DNA of 64,000 nt from Arthrobacter globiformis (GTDB lineage Bacteria; Actinomycetota; Actinomycetes; Actinomycetales; Micrococcaceae), in the NCBI RefSeq assembly GCF_003261175.1, contig NZ_QLNP01000096.1, positions 23,442-87,441 of the forward strand. Reading direction: 5' to 3'. A program made the translations under genes and the position numbers. The notes beneath the pieces were generated by a model that was not told the origin of the DNA, did no database searches, and worked only from the letters and a program-made list of their open reading frames with translations. Positions 8,700-15,484 of this stretch are shown here, piece after piece; positions within the stretch are counted from its first letter, which is position 1; each line of letters begins with the position of its first letter.

Positions 8700-9281
8700 C
8701 TACTTGCCGGCGATCACGGCCGCGCCGGCCTCGGCGCAGGCCTCGTCCAGCTTGCCGTCGGGGGCGCCACCGACACCGATGCCCGCCAGGGAGACGCCGT
8801 TCACCTTCAGCGGGACACCGCCCGGGAGGAACAGAGTGCCGGGAAGGTCAGCGATGCTCGGCCCGTTGCCTGAGATGCGCTTGGCAAGTTCGCTGGTGGG
8901 GCTGCCGAACGCTGCGGCCGTGTACGCCTTGCGCTTGGCGGACTCGATGGTGTGCTCGGCTGCATTGTCGCCACGCAGGAGGGCCTGGACGGTGCCGAAC
9001 CGGTCCACCAGGGCCACCGTGACGAACGGCAGCTTGTCGGCCTGGCACTTGGCGAGCGCGGCGCCCACTGCCTTCGCCGAGGCGCCAACGGTGATCCGGT
9101 TCTGGGCGACGACGTTGTCAGCACCCGGCTGGACATCCGCGGCGGGCACAGCAGCGGCGGGCTCGACCGAAGCCGCTGCGGGGGAAAGCGCCGATCCCGA
9201 ATTGGTGAGGGCGGTGGCACCGGCGGTGATGGCGAGCGCTCCGGCCGCCGCGGCGGCAAAGATTTTCTGGGACTTCTTCAC
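8700..9281 (-). CDS. Secreted GlcG/HbpS-like (DUF336) protein
   Basis: A 193-residue protein with a Sec-type signal (KKSQKIFAAAAAGALA) and a GlcG/HbpS fold from about residue 60; words typical of the family are FGTVQALLRGDNA and LPGTLFLPGGVPL. HbpS of Streptomyces binds haem outside the cell and senses redox stress with a two-component system, so the NarL-type kinase/regulator pair divergently encoded next door is suggestive. The function here is inferred only. GTG at 9281 with AAGGAG 7 nt upstream decides the start. Confidence 0.85.
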   Translation of the reverse strand: MKKSQKIFAAAAAGALAITAGATALTNSGSALSPAAASVEPAAAVPAADVQPGADNVVAQNRITVGASAKAVGAALAKCQADKLPFVTVALVDRFGTVQALLRGDNAAEHTIESAKRKAYTAAAFGSPTSELAKRISGNGPSIADLPGTLFLPGGVPLKVNGVSLAGIGVGGAPDGKLDEACAEAGAAVIAGK

Positions 9282-9504
9282 GGTGGTTCTCCTTCGATAA
9301 GCGGGGCGCAGCCCACGTTTGCGGGCGCAGTCAAACGGCCACATCTCCATGGTGATCCTGTTGCCGCCGCGGGCGCATCAGGCCATCAGTTGGGACCGGC
9401 TGGTACTTCCGGCTGGCGGTATCAGCCAAAAGGCTGAGAGACCAGCAACGGTGCGCGCAATAGCATGGTTCCTAGCACGTCTCCCACCGGAACCGGATCC
9501 ACCC

Positions 9505-10701
9505 ATGCCCTTCACCGCCCCCACTGCACCGGAAGTACTTCCCGCACGCACCGGCCGTGTTCCGGGCAGCCGGCTGGGACGGATTGACGCCGCGGTCCAT
9601 CTGGGCTTCGCGGTGCTCATCGTCGCGTCGGCGGTGCGCTACGTGATGCGGCACAGCGCCCCGGACAACCTGTTTGTCCTCGCGCTGGCGGCCGCCGCCT
9701 GCGCCCTGTACGCCGTCATCGCCGTGCTCGCCCAGCGCCGGCGCCCCTGGGCAGTGTGGATGTTCGTCCTGGTCGCTGTCTGGGCCGTACTGGTGATCTC
9801 CGCACCCAGCTTCGCGTGGTGCTCGTTTGCCCTGTTCTTCCTGTGCCGCATCGCCTTCACCGGGGCGGTCGCCTACGCGGCGGCGGGGGCGACGGCGGCA
9901 GCCACCGCCGCGGGACTGTTCCGGCTCAGCGACGGCACCGATCTGGCGATGCTCCTGGGGCCGCTCGCCGTCGGCGTCCTGCTAACGCTGATCTACGACC
10001 GCATTGAACACGACGCCGCCGAGCAGCGGCGCCTGCACCGTGAAGTGTCGCTCGCCCAGGGGCAGTTGGCGGCCAGCGAGCGCCGGGCGGGCACCACCGC
10101 GGAGCGTGAGCGCGTCTCCAGGGAGATCCACGACACCGTGACTCAGGGCCTCGCCAGCAGCCTGCTCCTGCTCGAGGCCGCGAACCGTGCCTGGCCGGAG
10201 CCGGCGTCCCGGCAGGATCTTCGGCGGGCCACCGAATTGCTGCGCCGGAACCTCTCCGACACCCGCAGCCTGGTCCACGAACTGGCGTCCCCTGGCCTCG
10301 ACGCCTCGCCGCTGCCGGACGCCCTGCTCCAGGCCGCCTCGCAGTACGTGCCGGACGCCAGGCTGCTGGTCACCGGCGAACCCCGGGGGGTGGCAGGCGA
10401 GGTCCGCCACGCCCTTCTCAGGGTGGTGCAGAGCGCCACCTCGAACATCAAGCTGCACGCCTCCGCGGACACCACCACCATCACCCTCGGCTTCCTGCCC
10501 GATGCGGTCACACTGGACATCTACGACGACGGCACGGGCTTCGATCCGGCGGCGGTAGCACCGCCGTCGGACGCCGGTGGATACGGACTGCGGGCCATGC
10601 GGCAGCGGGTGGAGCAGCTGGGCGGCGCCTTCTCCGTGGAAAGCGCCCCGGGCCAGGGAACTGTTGTGGCGGCGCAGCTGCCGGCAAAGGGGGAAGAATG
10701 A
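9505..10701 (+). CDS. NarL-type sensor histidine kinase
   Basis: A 398-residue membrane kinase. About five hydrophobic helices lie between residues 30 and 165, then a coiled region and the HisKA_3 motif SREIHDTVTQGL with the phospho-accepting His near residue 209, and a HATPase domain ending with GGYGLRAMRQRVEQLGG. It passes phosphate to the response regulator whose start overlaps its stop by 4 bp. There is no periplasmic sensor domain, so the signal may come through the membrane helices or a partner protein. The ATG at 9505 is chosen by homology of layout; no strong ribosome site is visible. Confidence 0.9.
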   Translation: MPFTAPTAPEVLPARTGRVPGSRLGRIDAAVHLGFAVLIVASAVRYVMRHSAPDNLFVLALAAAACALYAVIAVLAQRRRPWAVWMFVLVAVWAVLVISAPSFAWCSFALFFLCRIAFTGAVAYAAAGATAAATAAGLFRLSDGTDLAMLLGPLAVGVLLTLIYDRIEHDAAEQRRLHREVSLAQGQLAASERRAGTTAERERVSREIHDTVTQGLASSLLLLEAANRAWPEPASRQDLRRATELLRRNLSDTRSLVHELASPGLDASPLPDALLQAASQYVPDARLLVTGEPRGVAGEVRHALLRVVQSATSNIKLHASADTTTITLGFLPDAVTLDIYDDGTGFDPAAVAPPSDAGGYGLRAMRQRVEQLGGAFSVESAPGQGTVVAAQLPAKGEE

Positions 10702-11324
10702 GCGCCATCACTGTGGTCCTGGTCGACGACCATCTCGTGGTCCGCAGCGGATTGAAGGCCCTGCTGGGGACTCAGCCGGACATCGAGGTGGTGGCCGAGG
10801 CCTCCTCGGGCGAGGAAGCCCTGACCGCTGTGGAAGGGCACGCCCCCGACGTCGTGGTCATGGACCTGGCGATGGGCCCGGGCATGGACGGGATCGAGGC
10901 GATCCGGAAGCTCCGCGAACGCAACCGCAAGCAGGCCGTGCTGGTCTTCACCACCTATGATTCCGACGCCGACATTGTCCGGGCCGTGGATGCCGGGGCC
11001 ATGGGCTACCTCCTGAAGGACGCCGCACCCGAGGAGATCTTCGCCGCGGTCCGGGGCGCCGTCCAAGGCAAGAGTGTCATGAGCCCGCCGGTGGCCTCCC
11101 GTCTGTTCCAGCAGCTACGCAACCCTGACGAGGTGCTGACACCGCGGGAGGCCGAGCTGCTGAGCCTCCTCACGGAGGGACTCAGCAACCGGGAGCTGGG
11201 GCAGCGGCTGTTCATTTCCGAGGCCACCGTCAAGACCCATCTCGCTCACATCTACGCCAAACTGGGCGTGGAAACGAGGGCCGCGGCCATCGCCACCGCC
11301 ATCCGCCGGGAGGGGATGCGGTAA
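10698..11324 (+). CDS. LuxR/NarL-family response regulator
   Basis: A 208-residue regulator with a receiver domain (acidic pair D10/D11, phospho-acceptor D56 in VVVMDLAMG, conserved Lys in LLKDAAP) and a C-terminal LuxR helix-turn-helix (about residues 145-200, LTPREAELLSLLTEGLSN). The start overlaps the kinase stop as ATGA. Targets are unknown; the divergent GlcG/HbpS-like and ankyrin genes are candidates. Confidence 0.94.
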   Translation: MSAITVVLVDDHLVVRSGLKALLGTQPDIEVVAEASSGEEALTAVEGHAPDVVVMDLAMGPGMDGIEAIRKLRERNRKQAVLVFTTYDSDADIVRAVDAGAMGYLLKDAAPEEIFAAVRGAVQGKSVMSPPVASRLFQQLRNPDEVLTPREAELLSLLTEGLSNRELGQRLFISEATVKTHLAHIYAKLGVETRAAAIATAIRREGMR

Positions 11325-11359
11325 GGGGGCCTTCCCAGCGCCCTTTCCCAGCGCACTCG

Positions 11360-11440
11360 TGACCTTGTTCGGCGAACCGGTCGGGGCAACACGCCGCGGC
11401 GAACGGCGTGGCGGGGCGCTTCCGGGGCCAAACAAGGTCA
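11360..11440. repeat. Nested inverted-repeat element
   Basis: Perfect 10-bp outer arms TGACCTTGTT (11360-11369) and AACAAGGTCA (11431-11440) enclose a 7-bp hairpin CACGCCG/CGGCGTG (11390-11396 and 11404-11410). It fills the gap after the response regulator. It could be a terminator, a small hairpin element or an operator pair; there is no T tract. Confidence 0.5.
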
Positions 11441-11507
11441 GGATGGCGGCGCCCAACCCCAGGGCTAGACTCAATCACGTCCGCCCCGCCCATTTTGAGG
11501 AGCAGCC

Positions 11508-12563
11508 ATGCGCGCCACCATCATCCACGGACCTGGAGACATCAGGGTGGAAGACCGCGAGTACCCGGCCGTCCAGCTCCCCACGGACGCCGTGGTCCGG
11601 GTGACTGCCGCCTGCGTCTGCGGCTCCGACCTGTGGCCGTACCGCGGTGTGAAGCCGGTCCGCCGCCCTTCCGCCATCGGCCATGAATTTGTCGGGGTCG
11701 TGGAAAGCACAGGTGCCGACGTTTCCACGCTCCAAGCAGGCGACTTTGTCATCGCCCCCTTCGTGGTCAGCTGCGGGCAGTGCCCGCAGTGCCTGAACGG
11801 AGTCACCGTGGCGTGCGACCATCTCGCCGGCTGGGGCGGAAAAGACGACGCCGGATTCGCCGTCGACGGCGGCCAGGGCCAGGCAGTGCGGGTCCCGCTC
11901 GCCCAGTCGACGCTCGTCAAGGTGCCGGATGTCATCGACCCGGACGCAGAGCTGCGCAACAGCCTGCTGACCCTCTCCGACGTCATGGCCACCGGCCACC
12001 ACGCCGCGGTCAGCGCCCAAGTGGGTCCTGGCAGGACAGTTGTGGTGGTGGGCGACGGCGCCGTGGGACTGTGTGGCGTCCTCGCGGCCAGGCGGCTCGG
12101 CGCCGGGCGGATCATCGCGATGTCCCGCCACGCCGACCGGCAGGCCATCGCCCGCGAATTCGGTGCCACGGACATTGTGGCGGAACGCGGGGACGACGGC
12201 GTCGCCAAGGTCCGTGAACTGCTCGGCGGTGTGCTGGCTGACTCGGTGCTCGAGTGCGTGGGGACCAAGGAGTCCATGGAGCAGGCTCTGCACTCCGTCC
12301 GGCCCGGCGGCGCCCTGGGCTTCGTCGGGGTCCCCACAGGAGGCGCGGAGATTCCGCTGCGTTACCTGTTCGACAAGAACATCACCGTGGCAGGCGGCAT
12401 GGCTCCGGCCCGGACCTACATTCCCGAACTGCTCGTGGACGTGTTGTCCGGCAGCATCAACCCAGGGCGTGTCTTCGACGTCGAAATGCCCCTGGAGGAA
12501 GCCCCCGAAGCCTACAAAGCGATGGACGAGCGCCGTGCCATCAAGGTGCTCCTGACGCCCTGA
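11508..12563 (+). CDS. Zinc-dependent alcohol dehydrogenase
   Basis: A 351-residue medium-chain dehydrogenase with catalytic zinc ligands in CVCGSDLWPY and GHEF and a full four-cysteine structural zinc loop (CGQCPQCLNGVTVACDH, about residues 89-105). The NAD-binding motif GDGAVGLCG is near residue 184. It oxidises an alcohol or polyol; substrate unknown. ATG at 11508 has GAGGAG 6 nt upstream. It stands alone, with the next gene 110 bp further on. Confidence 0.92.
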   Translation: MRATIIHGPGDIRVEDREYPAVQLPTDAVVRVTAACVCGSDLWPYRGVKPVRRPSAIGHEFVGVVESTGADVSTLQAGDFVIAPFVVSCGQCPQCLNGVTVACDHLAGWGGKDDAGFAVDGGQGQAVRVPLAQSTLVKVPDVIDPDAELRNSLLTLSDVMATGHHAAVSAQVGPGRTVVVVGDGAVGLCGVLAARRLGAGRIIAMSRHADRQAIAREFGATDIVAERGDDGVAKVRELLGGVLADSVLECVGTKESMEQALHSVRPGGALGFVGVPTGGAEIPLRYLFDKNITVAGGMAPARTYIPELLVDVLSGSINPGRVFDVEMPLEEAPEAYKAMDERRAIKVLLTP

Positions 12564-12673
12564 GCGCGCACCGCAACGCGCTACTGGTGCGCGCACGCGC
12601 CTGCCTCTTGCGCGGGCACACTGCCGGGTCTACGGTGATCGGCATCAGACACCAACGCCGTCGAGGAGCCGTC

Positions 12674-12994
12674 ATGGCCGGGTTTGTGCAGATCATCGAA
12701 TTCCAGACCTCTCGCATCGACGAGATCGAAGCGCTGGGCCGGCCGTCCAGAACCGAAGGAGCCACCACACCGACGTTTCGCCGCATCACCGCCACGGCGG
12801 ACCGGGACCGTCCCGGGACATACTTCACCATCGTGGAGTTCGACTCCTACGAGTCGGCGATGGAGAACTCCAACCGGCCTGAAACGTCCGACTTCGCCGC
12901 GCAGATGGCGGCCCTGTGTGAGGGACCCCCGGTTTTCCGCAACCTCGATGTGCAATGGGAGGACACCGGGCAGGGGTCCGCAACCGCTCTTTAG
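12674..12994 (+). CDS. Conserved small protein of unknown function
   Basis: A 106-residue soluble protein with no motif I can assign. It has the look of a small alpha/beta ferredoxin-like (dimeric alpha-beta barrel) protein: IIEFQTSRIDEIEAL, a central YFTIVEFDSYESAM and a short acidic tail. ATG at 12674 with GAGGAG 5 nt upstream makes it a credible gene. Function is not inferred. Confidence 0.7.
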   Translation: MAGFVQIIEFQTSRIDEIEALGRPSRTEGATTPTFRRITATADRDRPGTYFTIVEFDSYESAMENSNRPETSDFAAQMAALCEGPPVFRNLDVQWEDTGQGSATAL

Positions 12995-13010
12995 ACCGCT
13001 GTTGGTGTTA

Positions 13011-13105
13011 CAGGAGGGACTCCTGATGACGGCAGCTATTGCACGCCCGGCAGTTGGCCCATAGGTTGGAGACAGCGGACAACAGTTTCGCGTCTGCCTG
13101 CTGTC
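13011..13105 (+). promoter_or_regulatory. Structured leader of the cold-shock gene
   Basis: CAGGAG-GGA-CTCCTG (13011-13025) is a perfect hairpin that includes the Shine-Dalgarno sequence AGGAGG and ends right before an ATG (13026). A longer stem GACAGC (13071-13076) with GCTGTC (13100-13105) follows. Together they give the cold-shock transcript a folded 5' region, which in csp genes controls stability or translation with temperature. Confidence 0.5.
13026..13064 (+). CDS. Putative 12-residue leader peptide
   Basis: A short reading frame [12 protein letters not shown] with AGGAGG 8 nt upstream of its ATG. It lies about 80 bp before the cold-shock start. The excellent ribosome site, which is itself part of a hairpin, is the only evidence for translation. 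Confidence 0.35.
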   Translation: MTAAIARPAVGP

Positions 13106-13144
13106 GGAGCAGGACCAGAAAAAGGGTTACAAAGGAAGTTAGCA

Positions 13145-13348
13145 ATGGCAACAGGCACAGTTAAATGGTTCAACGCCGAAAAGGGCTTCGGCTTCATCGC
13201 TCCGGATGATGGATCAGCAGATGTATTCGCACACTATTCAGCAATTGCCAGCAGCGGCTACCGCTCCCTGGATGAGAACCAGAAGGTCGAGTTCGAGGTG
13301 ACCCAGGGCCCCAAGGGTCCGCAGGCAGAGAACATCCGCCCGCTGTAA
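13145..13348 (+). CDS. cspA: Cold-shock protein, CspA family
   Basis: A 67-residue single cold-shock domain that binds single-stranded RNA/DNA and melts RNA structure. RNP1 is KGFGFI (residues 14-19) and the RNP2 region reads VFAHY instead of the common VFVHF. Full family length. ATG at 13145 is preceded by AAAGGAAG. It is monocistronic, with a structured leader and a classical terminator. Confidence 0.96.
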   Translation: MATGTVKWFNAEKGFGFIAPDDGSADVFAHYSAIASSGYRSLDENQKVEFEVTQGPKGPQAENIRPL

Positions 13349-13362
13349 CGGCTTTCCAAAGG

Positions 13363-13400
13363 CTCCCCTGTCCGTGCCCCGCACGCACAGGGGAGTTTTT
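13363..13400 (+). terminator. Intrinsic terminator of the cold-shock gene
   Basis: CTCCCCTGT (13363-13371) pairs with ACAGGGGAG (13387-13395) and is followed by TTTTT and then GGTTTT. Confidence 0.9.
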
Positions 13401-13417
13401 GGTTTTCAGCCCGGCAT

Positions 13418-13507
13418 ATTTGCACCGCTTTCCAAGCCTGCGGAGCCCTGGCGGCGCGCCGCCCCAGGGAGCAGGTCTCGGGCGGGGCCGCAAAGTGGTG
13501 CAGAAAT
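13418..13507. repeat. 90-bp extended hairpin element
   Basis: Outer words ATTTGCACCGCTTT (13418-13431) and AAAGTGGTGCAGAAAT (13492-13507) are nearly complementary. Inside, CCTGC/GCAGG (13437-13441, 13471-13475), CCCTGG/CCAGGG (13446-13451, 13464-13469) and the palindrome CGGCGCGCCG (13452-13461) make a long stem. It lies between the csp terminator and the DinB-like gene. Confidence 0.5.
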
Positions 13508-13545
13508 GCCCCTAGCAGCGCCGCACTGCCCGGTAGAGTGCCGCC

Positions 13546-14145
13546 ATGGATGAAAAAGCGACCCTGCACCACTACCTCAGGACTCGGCGCGCCCAGCTCC
13601 TCGCCAAGCTCGACGGCCTGGGTGAGTATGACGTCCGCCGGCCGATGACACCCACCGGGACCAATCTCCTGGGCTTGGTGAAGCACGTGGCCAGTGTGGA
13701 ACTGGATTATTTCGGCGAGGTCTTCGGCCGGCCCAGCGGCCGGGTGCTGCCCTGGTTCGCCGACGGTGCCGAACCGGACGCGGACATGTGGGCCACCCCG
13801 GAGCAGACACGGGCCGAGATCGTCGACCTGCACCACTTCTCGGCGGCGCACACCGATGCGACCATCGATGCGCTGCCCCTCGATGCTCCCGGCGTCGTGC
13901 CCTGGTGGCGGGAAGAACGCAGAAACGTGACCCTGCACCAGATGCTGGTACACATGTGTGCGGAGACGGCGCAGCACTTGGGACACGCGGACATCATCCG
14001 CGAACTCATCGACGGCTCCGCCGGGCAGGGCCCCAACGACCCCAATCTCCCCCAGCGGGGTTCCGCGGAGCAGGCAGCCTATGTGGAGCAACTGGAGGCC
14101 GCAGCGCGGGAAGCTGCCGCGCTGGCCGGGTGGAACGCCCCTTAG
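13546..14145 (+). CDS. DinB/DUF664-family protein
   Basis: A 199-residue four-helix-bundle protein of the DinB/YfiT group. Candidate metal histidines are in LLGLVKHVASVE and in the later helix MLVHMCAETAQHLGHAD. In actinobacteria, relatives are mycothiol-dependent transferases or detoxification enzymes; the exact reaction is unknown. TAGAGT (13534-13539) ends 6 nt before the ATG, suggesting a leaderless message. Its TAG stop overlaps the TAA stop of the convergent acyl-CoA dehydrogenase (TTAG, 14142-14145). Confidence 0.8.
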   Translation: MDEKATLHHYLRTRRAQLLAKLDGLGEYDVRRPMTPTGTNLLGLVKHVASVELDYFGEVFGRPSGRVLPWFADGAEPDADMWATPEQTRAEIVDLHHFSAAHTDATIDALPLDAPGVVPWWREERRNVTLHQMLVHMCAETAQHLGHADIIRELIDGSAGQGPNDPNLPQRGSAEQAAYVEQLEAAAREAAALAGWNAP

Positions 14146-15389
14146 ACGAAGGCCGATTTTCCTGTCACGGCCCGGGCCACAATCAGGGAATTGATCTCGT
14201 AGCTGCCCTCGTAGGTGTAGAGGATCTCGGCGTCACCGAAGAGCTTCCCCATCTCGAAGTCGCTGCTGATGCCGTTGCCGCCCAGCAGCGACCGGCCCAG
14301 GGCCACGGAGGCCCGGGCCAGCCGGGTTGTGGTGGCCTTGGCCATCGCCGCCTGGGCCATTTCCAGCCTGCCCTCCTCCTGGATCCGGGCCAGCTGTGCC
14401 ATCAGGGCCAGCGAGGCCGAGGCGTTGCCCAGGATCTCGGCAAGCTGCTGCTGGATGAGCTGGAAGCGCGCCAGCTCCTTGCCGAACTGGCGGCGCTGCA
14501 ACGAATAGGAGCGGGCAACGTCAAAGGCCGCGAGTTGAATCCCTGCTGCCTGCCAGCCCACCCAGGCGCGGGAATCCCTCAGCAGTTCGTTGGCCTTGGT
14601 GAAATCCGTGGCGCCGGGGAGCATGTTGGTTTCCGGAATGCGGACGCCGTCCAGCTGGATGTCGGCGTTCTGCATGATCCGCAGCCCGATCTTGTTGCTG
14701 ATCTTGGTGGCCGTGTAGCCGGGGCGGTCCGTCTCGACAATGAAGCCTTTGATCTGCTGGTCGGCGGCGTCCCGGGCCCACACGAGCGCAAAGTCGGCGA
14801 TGGTTCCGGCCCCTATCCACCGCTTGGCCCCGTCGATGACCCACTCGCCGTCCTCCAGCCGGGCCGTGGTGGCCAGCCCGCCGGCGATGTCCGAGCCGTG
14901 CTCCGGCTCGGTCAGCGCGAACGCCCCCAGCTGGGTGAAGGCGGTCAGTCCCGGCAGCCACCGCTGCTTCTGCTCCTCCGACCCCAGGGCGTCGATCATG
15001 CCGACGATCAGCTCGTTGTGGATGCCCACCAGTGCCGACAGGGAGACGTCGGCCCGCGCCACCTCAACGTACATGAGGCCCTTGAAGAGCGTGGATGTCC
15101 CGTCCGTCTGCAGCCCGCCAAGCCCGTGCTTCCCCAGCTCGGCGAGCAGCCCGAACGGGAACTCTTCCCGGTTCCAGTATTCGATGGACTGGGCCCGGAC
15201 CCTGGACTGCAGGAAGTCCCGGATTTCGAGATAGCGGGTCCGCTCGGCCGGCGGAAGCAGGTCCGCAACATACATAAGATCGGCATCGGCAAACGGTGGC
15301 GCCATAGTCCCCGTTTCCCCTGCTGTGGCTTTCCCCGTTGTAGCCTCTGCAGGCTGTCCGTTGTCACGTCCTTGTGGCTGCACGGGCAT
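14142..15389 (-). CDS. Acyl-CoA dehydrogenase (glutaryl-CoA dehydrogenase-like)
   Basis: A 415-residue FAD enzyme that would introduce a 2,3 double bond in an acyl-CoA and pass electrons to ETF. The flavin/substrate motifs FALTEPEHGSD and RWIGAGTIAD, the FAD-binding RRQFGKELARFQ, and the catalytic glutamate in YTYEGSYEINSLI are present. The motifs resemble GcdH, but the sequence alone does not fix the substrate. The first 30 residues are an extra Gln/Gly/Ala-rich tail. ATG at 15389 has AAGGGA 4 nt upstream. It is divergent from the acyl-CoA synthetase gene over a palindrome and likely shares its MarR control. Confidence 0.92.
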   Translation of the reverse strand: MPVQPQGRDNGQPAEATTGKATAGETGTMAPPFADADLMYVADLLPPAERTRYLEIRDFLQSRVRAQSIEYWNREEFPFGLLAELGKHGLGGLQTDGTSTLFKGLMYVEVARADVSLSALVGIHNELIVGMIDALGSEEQKQRWLPGLTAFTQLGAFALTEPEHGSDIAGGLATTARLEDGEWVIDGAKRWIGAGTIADFALVWARDAADQQIKGFIVETDRPGYTATKISNKIGLRIMQNADIQLDGVRIPETNMLPGATDFTKANELLRDSRAWVGWQAAGIQLAAFDVARSYSLQRRQFGKELARFQLIQQQLAEILGNASASLALMAQLARIQEEGRLEMAQAAMAKATTTRLARASVALGRSLLGGNGISSDFEMGKLFGDAEILYTYEGSYEINSLIVARAVTGKSAFV

Positions 15390-15421
15390 AGGTCCCTTCG
15401 CTCTTCCAAACCGTTGGATGT

Positions 15422-15455
15422 CCTAGTATATTGCACAGTGATGTGGATCACTAGG
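15422..15455. promoter_or_regulatory. Divergent promoter with nested palindrome, probable MarR operator
   Basis: CCTAGT (15422-15427) and ACTAGG (15450-15455) enclose GTGAT-GTGG-ATCAC (15438-15451). TATATT (15427-15432) suits a plus-strand -10, and TATACT (minus strand, 15430-15425) with TAGTGA 17 bp upstream suits the acyl-CoA dehydrogenase. A protein bound here would cover both promoters. The MarR gene in the right-hand operon is the obvious candidate. Confidence 0.6.
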
Positions 15456-15484
15456 ACGCGAATCCCCAAGCGAAAGGTGCCCCA

